Assembly (NCBI RefSeq): GCF_029946185.1
Contig: NZ_JAQSEA010000136.1
Coordinates: forward strand, 1 to 40,785
DNA from: Prosthecobacter sp.
Lineage (GTDB): Bacteria; Verrucomicrobiota; Verrucomicrobiia; Verrucomicrobiales; Verrucomicrobiaceae
Direction of reading: 5' to 3'
DNA: 40,785 nucleotides
A program made the position numbers and the translations under genes. The notes below the pieces were generated by a model that saw only the letters and a list, made by a program, of their open reading frames with translations, did not search any database and was not told the origin of the DNA. The number at the start of each line of letters is the position of its first letter. The first letter of the stretch is position 1. Shown in pieces: positions 36,923-40,785 of this stretch.

Positions 36923-38563
36923 TTAATTCTCCAAAGGCAGCGTGAGCGTGAAGGTCGCGCCCAGGCCAGGGCCATCACTGTGCGCCTTCAAAGTTCCGCC
37001 GAGTTCCTTGGCGGCCAGCGCTCCGCTGTGCAGGCCGAAGCCGTGGCCCTGTTTTTTGGTGGTGAACCCGTGGGAGAAAATCCGGGTGATGTTTTGCGCA
37101 GGAATGCCGACGCCATTGTCCATCACGATGATCTCCAAGAACCCCTCTTGGTTTTGTGCTACACGAACGGACATGAGCCGGTCGCCCTCACAGTTGTCCA
37201 GCGCATGCTTGGCATTGCTGAGGAGATTCACCAGAATCTGCATCACCTTATGCCGGTCCGTTTTCAATGGCGGCACGGGGGCGATTTCACGCGTCACATT
37301 GACATCGTGGCGGCTAAAGCTGGCGGCGTTGATGCGGATGCTGTCCTCGACCAGATCCTCCACTGAGAGAGACTCCACCACTCCGGTGCCACGTGCGTAG
37401 CTCTGCTGCATCGCCACGATCTCCTTGATGTGGTCGATGTTTTTTTGCAGCATTTGCATCTCCTCCAAAATGGCCTGCTGCGGCTCCGCCAGATGCACCG
37501 CCAGCTTGAGCAGGTAGTCTGGCAGCATCTTCCCGCGCGGGTCTGTGGTGAGGAAAGCAGGTAGATCCTCTGAGTGCTGCTGGAGCATATCCGCCACGTT
37601 TTTAAGGCTGCCGATCCTGAATTCGCGCACTTTGCTGGTCGCAAGCTCAGCCGAGACGCCGACGCTATTGAGCACGTTGCCGACATTGTGCAGCACGCTG
37701 GTGGCTACCTCGGCCATGCCTGCAAGGCGGGAGGTTTCGAGCAGCTCCGCCTGAGTCTTGCTCAGTTCCGCTGTGCGCTCCACCACCTGCCGTTCGATTT
37801 CCAAATTGCTGCCTTCGAGAGTGGCACGGCGCAGCGAGATCTCAGACATTTCCTGCAGCATCCGGCGAATGGCGACGAAGAGAATGGCATCTTCAAAAAG
37901 CACCCAGCCGGCGTGCTCCACCCAGCGCCAGGAGCTGGTAGTCAGCACCCCGAATACGGACTGCGGCCAGAACAGGCCGCGGAGCAGGTGATCTGCCGCC
38001 ACCACCACCGTGGCTGTCACCAGCACACGCCAGTCGCGGTAGAAGGCGAGAAAGGCCAGGGAACCGAAAATATGGAAGTGCGTCTCGATGCGGCCGCCAG
38101 TCAGGTGGATCAGCAGCGCGGAGGTCAGCACTTGGGCAACAGCAATGACATGGCGGGTCATGACCTGTCCGGGATGCTGCAATGCCAGCCACACCGGGAA
38201 GCCGGTGATCGCGCCACCGAGCAAAACCGCAGCCCAGACGTGCAAGTGCACCTGGCTGGAGTCGCCGATCCAGGTCAGGGGAGAAATCCACAAGGCGGCC
38301 GCGATGCCCGCCAGCCATTGGACGAGCATCAGACGGGCGAACAAATGGTCTGTGTGCCTATGCAAATCATTCTCTGCGTCGCGAAACAACTCCGCCGCAC
38401 GTTGTTGCAGAGCCGAGTCAGGTGGTACTGCGGGGAGAGTGCCCGAGTCACCCACCAGCGTCCCGGTTTGCTGGCGCAGTCCCATGTCTGTGCCGCTGAG
38501 CAAGGCGGGGGCTTGTGTCAATGGATTGTCCTGTGGCAGGATGTTCGTGACTACTGCTGACAT
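36923..38563 (-). CDS. Multi-pass membrane sensor histidine kinase
   Basis: A 546-residue sensor kinase. About six transmembrane helices fill residues 75-245, including LMLVQWLAGIAAALWI, VWAAVLLGGAITGF and HFHIFGSLAFLAFYRDWRVL, with almost no periplasmic loops, so the signal is probably sensed in the membrane. A coiled coil follows. The dimerisation domain carries the acceptor H292 in ATSVLHNVGNVLNSVG. The ATPase domain has NLLSNAKHAL, DNGVGIP and GHGFGLH. No receiver is attached. ATG 38563 is chosen because AAGGA lies nine bases before it; the coding region overlaps the upstream thioredoxin-like gene by 13 bases, indicating translational coupling. It likely signals to the adjacent REC-first hybrid kinase. 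Confidence 0.92.
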   Translation of the reverse strand: MSAVVTNILPQDNPLTQAPALLSGTDMGLRQQTGTLVGDSGTLPAVPPDSALQQRAAELFRDAENDLHRHTDHLFARLMLVQWLAGIAAALWISPLTWIGDSSQVHLHVWAAVLLGGAITGFPVWLALQHPGQVMTRHVIAVAQVLTSALLIHLTGGRIETHFHIFGSLAFLAFYRDWRVLVTATVVVAADHLLRGLFWPQSVFGVLTTSSWRWVEHAGWVLFEDAILFVAIRRMLQEMSEISLRRATLEGSNLEIERQVVERTAELSKTQAELLETSRLAGMAEVATSVLHNVGNVLNSVGVSAELATSKVREFRIGSLKNVADMLQQHSEDLPAFLTTDPRGKMLPDYLLKLAVHLAEPQQAILEEMQMLQKNIDHIKEIVAMQQSYARGTGVVESLSVEDLVEDSIRINAASFSRHDVNVTREIAPVPPLKTDRHKVMQILVNLLSNAKHALDNCEGDRLMSVRVAQNQEGFLEIIVMDNGVGIPAQNITRIFSHGFTTKKQGHGFGLHSGALAAKELGGTLKAHSDGPGLGATFTLTLPLEN

Positions 38564-39243
38564 GCGGTGCATTCCTTTTGGGTTTTTTTCCATCCGAGAG
38601 CACAGCCGAAAACGGGTGCGCTGGCGGCATGGGCGATCTTTTTGTTCAATAAGCTTTCAATGAAATCACGTCCGGGATTGTCCCCTGAATGGCCGCGAGC
38701 CAGGGTGATCCCCCCTTGGAACATCAGACCGCCGCTGACATCATAGAGCAGCGTCTGACCCGAGGTGACCGCCTGAAAGAGGCTGGCTTCTTCGCCCTTA
38801 TAATCCACATTCACCTGCACCCCCGGTATGGCTGCGGCAGTGCGCCATAGGTCGGATTTCACCCAGTCTTCGGTCATGCCCTCAGGCTGTATGAACCACA
38901 CCTGCGCGCTGAACAAACCCTGGCAGTGGGCCATGAGCAGCTCGAGTTCGCCGAGGGTCGCGCGCGAGCAAGGGCAGCGCGGGTGCAGGAACATCACGAG
39001 ACTGGACTGACCAGGAGCACGGTGCGCAAGGCTGGTTTCCGGCCATTGCGGCAGCGGGGAGCCGGCGGGGCCTGCGGTCTGGGAATACTGCGCCATCAGC
39101 ACGCTTCCGGAAAGTACCACCAAGAGCCAGACCCCGGCAATGGTGCTGATTTTCAATGTGGAAGCGCCAAAGCCATTTGCTCCCGTCCCCTTGTCAGGGG
39201 GGAGGGAAGATTGAGGCGAATCTGGCGCTATGGGATTGATCAC
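38551..39243 (-). CDS. RedB-like membrane-anchored thioredoxin-fold protein
   Basis: A 230-residue protein with one N-terminal transmembrane helix (about 32-52, ISTIAGVWLLVVLSGSVLM) and a domain outside the membrane. The segment MFLHPRCPCSRATLGELELL has the HP-x-CPCS motif of RedB-like proteins, a thioredoxin-like family; the two cysteines are in CxC, not CxxC, spacing. More cysteines lie in the tail (FGCALGW, ECTACQQ). It starts with GTG. The stop codon lies inside the start region of the histidine kinase gene, so the two are co-translated and may act together, for example as a redox or metal accessory to the sensor. That partnership is inferred from overlap only. Confidence 0.75.
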   Translation of the reverse strand: MINPIAPDSPQSSLPPDKGTGANGFGASTLKISTIAGVWLLVVLSGSVLMAQYSQTAGPAGSPLPQWPETSLAHRAPGQSSLVMFLHPRCPCSRATLGELELLMAHCQGLFSAQVWFIQPEGMTEDWVKSDLWRTAAAIPGVQVNVDYKGEEASLFQAVTSGQTLLYDVSGGLMFQGGITLARGHSGDNPGRDFIESLLNKKIAHAASAPVFGCALGWKKTQKECTACQQ

Positions 39244-39255
39244 CCATAAACATAA

Positions 39256-39275
39256 GGGGGCAGATCAAAGCCCCC
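39256..39275 (-). terminator. G/C-rich hairpin between lipoprotein and RedB-like genes
   Basis: GGGGGC (39256-39261) pairs with GCCCCC (39270-39275) around an 8-base loop. On the minus strand a T-rich TTATGTTTATG follows. It lies 65 bases after the lipoprotein stop and just before the RedB-like start, so it may attenuate transcription into the signalling operon or form part of its leader. Confidence 0.4.
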
Positions 39276-39340
39276 CAACTAAGCCATGCTTTATTTCATA
39301 GTGGTGAACCGCTTAGTGGTGCACCTTTCCGGCTCTGTTC

Positions 39341-39586
39341 TTATTGATCGAGGTCCAAAGGTATATCACCGGTCTCCGTATTCTTTCTGGACTCTGGAGC
39401 GCGCAGGGCTCTGGAGCCGTTGAAGCTTTCGCTATGGGCATGCTTGTAACCAGCTGGATCTAAAGTCTGCCAGAGCCGGTCTCTTTTTTCGCTGGAACAC
39501 CCAGTCAATAGGAGGGCAGCCAGCATGCCCGGCAGCAGAAACAGGCGCTGAAAACAAAGTTCGTGAAGTGGTAAGGAGGTTTTCAT
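39341..39586 (-). CDS. Small lipoprotein of unknown function
   Basis: An 81-residue product with a lipoprotein signal: a basic/polar start, hydrophobic FLLPGMLAALLLTGC and lipidated Cys30. The mature part is about 50 residues, polar and without a recognised domain; it includes WQTLDPAGYKHAHSESFNG and ends acidic. It sits 17 bases downstream of the AraD-like gene on the same strand and upstream of the RedB-like and kinase genes, so it could be a surface accessory of the sensor system. Length and lipobox make it a believable gene, but no homologue is recalled. Confidence 0.6.
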   Translation of the reverse strand: MKTSLPLHELCFQRLFLLPGMLAALLLTGCSSEKRDRLWQTLDPAGYKHAHSESFNGSRALRAPESRKNTETGDIPLDLDQ

Positions 39587-39603
39587 CGGTCAAGGGGGGG
39601 TGA

Positions 39604-40311
39604 TTATTTTTGTCCGTAATACGCGTCCGGCCCGTGTTTGCGCAAATGATGCTTTTCCAAGATGTGATGGGGGATCGCCCCGATGGCGGGATTCAGGGTG
39701 GCAGAACCGAGAGCCATGTGAGCGCACATTTCGAGGGCGATGCTGTTTTTCAGTGAATCCATGGCGTTTATGCCAAACGTGAAAGGCGCATGATGGAGCT
39801 GCAGGACGGCTGGCATTTCGAGTGGGTTCAGCTTCAGTTCGCGCAGGCGCTCGACGATGGCGACCCCGGTGAAATGTTCATAGTCTTGGGTCACTTCTTC
39901 AGGTGTAAGCGCGCGGACCAGTGGAACAGTGCCGTGAAAATGGTCCGCGTGCGTGGTGCCGAAGCAGGGAATTTCACGTCCGGCCTGCGCAAACATGGTG
40001 GCATGCAGGCTATGAGTGTGCGTGATGCCGCCGATCTCGGGAAATTCACGGTAGAGCACGAGGTGCGTCTTCGTATCGGACGAGGGCCTAAATTGGCCCT
40101 CCACCACCCGGCCCTCAAGGTCGAGGACAACGATGTCGGCAGGCTTGAGTGCCAAATAATCCACACCGCTCGGCTTTATGGCCCACAGACCGGAGGCACG
40201 GTCAATGCCGCTGACGTTGCCCCAGGTCAGGCGTACGAGGCCGCTGGGTTCCAGGGCACGATTGGCGTCACAGACTTGTTCGCGGAGATCTTGGAGGGTC
40301 ATCGCAGGCAT
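39604..40311 (-). CDS. araD: L-ribulose-5-phosphate 4-epimerase
   Basis: A 235-residue class II aldolase-fold enzyme expected to interconvert L-ribulose-5-phosphate and D-xylulose-5-phosphate. Family markers are GLVRLTWGNVSGID, AIKPSGVDY, SSDTKTHLVLYREFPEIGGITHTHS with the zinc HTH pair, TTHADHFHG, the third zinc histidine in the LQLHHAPFTFG segment, and the C-terminal AYYGQK that closes the active site. Length matches bacterial AraD (about 231). No araA or araB is in the window, so L-arabinose use cannot be claimed; ascorbate or xylulose routes are alternatives. An internal ATG three codons later is an equal start candidate. Confidence 0.9.
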   Translation of the reverse strand: MPAMTLQDLREQVCDANRALEPSGLVRLTWGNVSGIDRASGLWAIKPSGVDYLALKPADIVVLDLEGRVVEGQFRPSSDTKTHLVLYREFPEIGGITHTHSLHATMFAQAGREIPCFGTTHADHFHGTVPLVRALTPEEVTQDYEHFTGVAIVERLRELKLNPLEMPAVLQLHHAPFTFGINAMDSLKNSIALEMCAHMALGSATLNPAIGAIPHHILEKHHLRKHGPDAYYGQK

Positions 40312-40427
40312 GAAAGCCCAAACGTCTTACAATTCCAGCAACATAAACCGTACTGCGAAGCGTTAATACATTGATCCTTGAAGGTTGACGTGGTGAACGC
40401 CCCCGTTGACCAGTACCGCTTACACAC
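40312..40427. promoter_or_regulatory. Divergent intergenic region araD/moxR
   Basis: A 116-base gap separates the divergent starts of the AraD-like gene and the MoxR-like gene and should hold both promoters. Two TTGAC sequences (40384-40388 and 40405-40409) could be -35 elements toward the MoxR gene, but no matching -10 box is clear. Confidence 0.3.
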
Positions 40428-40785
40428 ATGCCCGCCACCGACGCCCCCCCTGCAGTTCCTGATCAGGAAGCCATCGCCAAAGCCTCTCTCTGGGTGGCTC
40501 CGCTCCGAACCGAAATCGCCCGCGTGCTGATCGGCCAAACCGCGTTGGTGGACCGCCTGCTGGTGGCGCTGCTGACCAACGGCCATGTGCTGCTTGAAGG
40601 TGTGCCGGGCATTGCCAAGACACTGGCTGTGCGCACGCTGTCGGGAACATTGAAGGCCAAGTTTCAGCGCATTCAATTCACACCGGACCTGCTGCCAGCG
40701 GATGTCATCGGGACCATGGTGTACCATCCTAAAGACGGCACGTTCACGCCACGGCTGGGGCCCATTTTTGCCAATTTGGTGCTGG
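40428..40785 (+). CDS. MoxR-family AAA+ ATPase (N-terminal part, cut by window end)
   Basis: Only the first 119 codons are inside the window. The N-terminal helix region EIARVLIGQTALVDRLLVALL is followed by LLEGVPGIAKT, a Walker A variant typical of MoxR proteins, and RIQFTPDLLPADVIGTMVY, a MoxR signature. Walker B lies beyond the edge. MoxR ATPases act as chaperones, usually next to DUF58 and VWA-domain membrane proteins, which would be expected just downstream. The start ATG 40428 is supported by protein similarity; no Shine-Dalgarno site is seen. The gene continues past the window and looks intact. Confidence 0.9.
   Translation, partial: MPATDAPPAVPDQEAIAKASLWVAPLRTEIARVLIGQTALVDRLLVALLTNGHVLLEGVPGIAKTLAVRTLSGTLKAKFQRIQFTPDLLPADVIGTMVYHPKDGTFTPRLGPIFANLVL

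Overview
The window reads as a chromosomal segment of a Gram-negative, high-G+C bacterium, most likely a member of the Verrucomicrobiota near Prosthecobacter/Verrucomicrobium. This is an inference. It rests on protein style: a Tat-exported Gfo/Idh/MocA oxidoreductase, a secreted ThuA-domain protein, a giant modular secreted protein, RedB-like and MoxR proteins, weak or absent Shine-Dalgarno sites, and intergenic DNA rich in short palindromic repeats. No rRNA, tRNA, CRISPR array, phage gene or transposase gene was seen.

Layout. 1-666: no gene, REP-like palindromes. 667-1038 (-): small DUF1232/YkvA-type protein. 1039-1515: a 252 bp element bounded by perfect 17 bp inverted repeats. 1516-4593 (+): tight methionine-salvage operon mtnB-mtnD-mtnC-mtnA. 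4692-7085 (+): secreted VWA protein with about six C-terminal repeats, then a small Ala/Lys/Glu-rich lipoprotein and a clear intrinsic terminator. 7825-9258 (-): Tat-exported oxidoreductase. 9540-9962 (-): double TM2-domain membrane protein. 10080-10421 (+): short PQQ-like beta-propeller fragment protein. 10484-10744 (+): small gene broken by one stop codon. 11020-13617 (-): rpsO-pnp with structured leader and terminators. 13769-22699 (-): one 2976-residue secreted protein. 22937-24043 (+): leuB. 24314-25270 (-): D-2-hydroxyacid dehydrogenase. 25488-26288 (+): ThuA-like protein. 26295-39586 (-): signalling cluster of a lipoprotein, a RedB-like thioredoxin-fold protein, a membrane histidine kinase and three paralogous hybrid histidine kinases. 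39604-40311 (-): AraD-like epimerase. 40428-end (+): MoxR ATPase, cut by the window edge.

How the genes work together. The mtn operon encodes the consecutive steps from methylthioribose-1-phosphate to the alpha-keto acid precursor of methionine; the steps that make methylthioribose-1-phosphate and the last transamination must be encoded elsewhere. rpsO and pnp form the widely conserved translation/RNA-decay pair. The signalling cluster runs in one direction. Two kinases carry an EvgS/BvgS-like periplasmic solute-binding sensor domain, and all three hybrid kinases share a near-identical histidine kinase/receiver core, which suggests serial duplication with domain gain or loss.

The most unusual object is the 2976-residue protein. 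It joins a galactose-oxidase-like copper radical oxidase (all five expected copper/cofactor ligand positions present), a legume-type lectin domain, Ig/PKD domains, a YVTN-type beta-propeller, a di-haem cytochrome c/peroxidase-like module (two CASCH sites) and three tandem DUF1349-like/Ig repeats. A peroxide-making oxidase and a haem module on one chain suggest a self-contained extracellular oxidase/peroxidase or electron-transfer machine. That coupling is a hypothesis.
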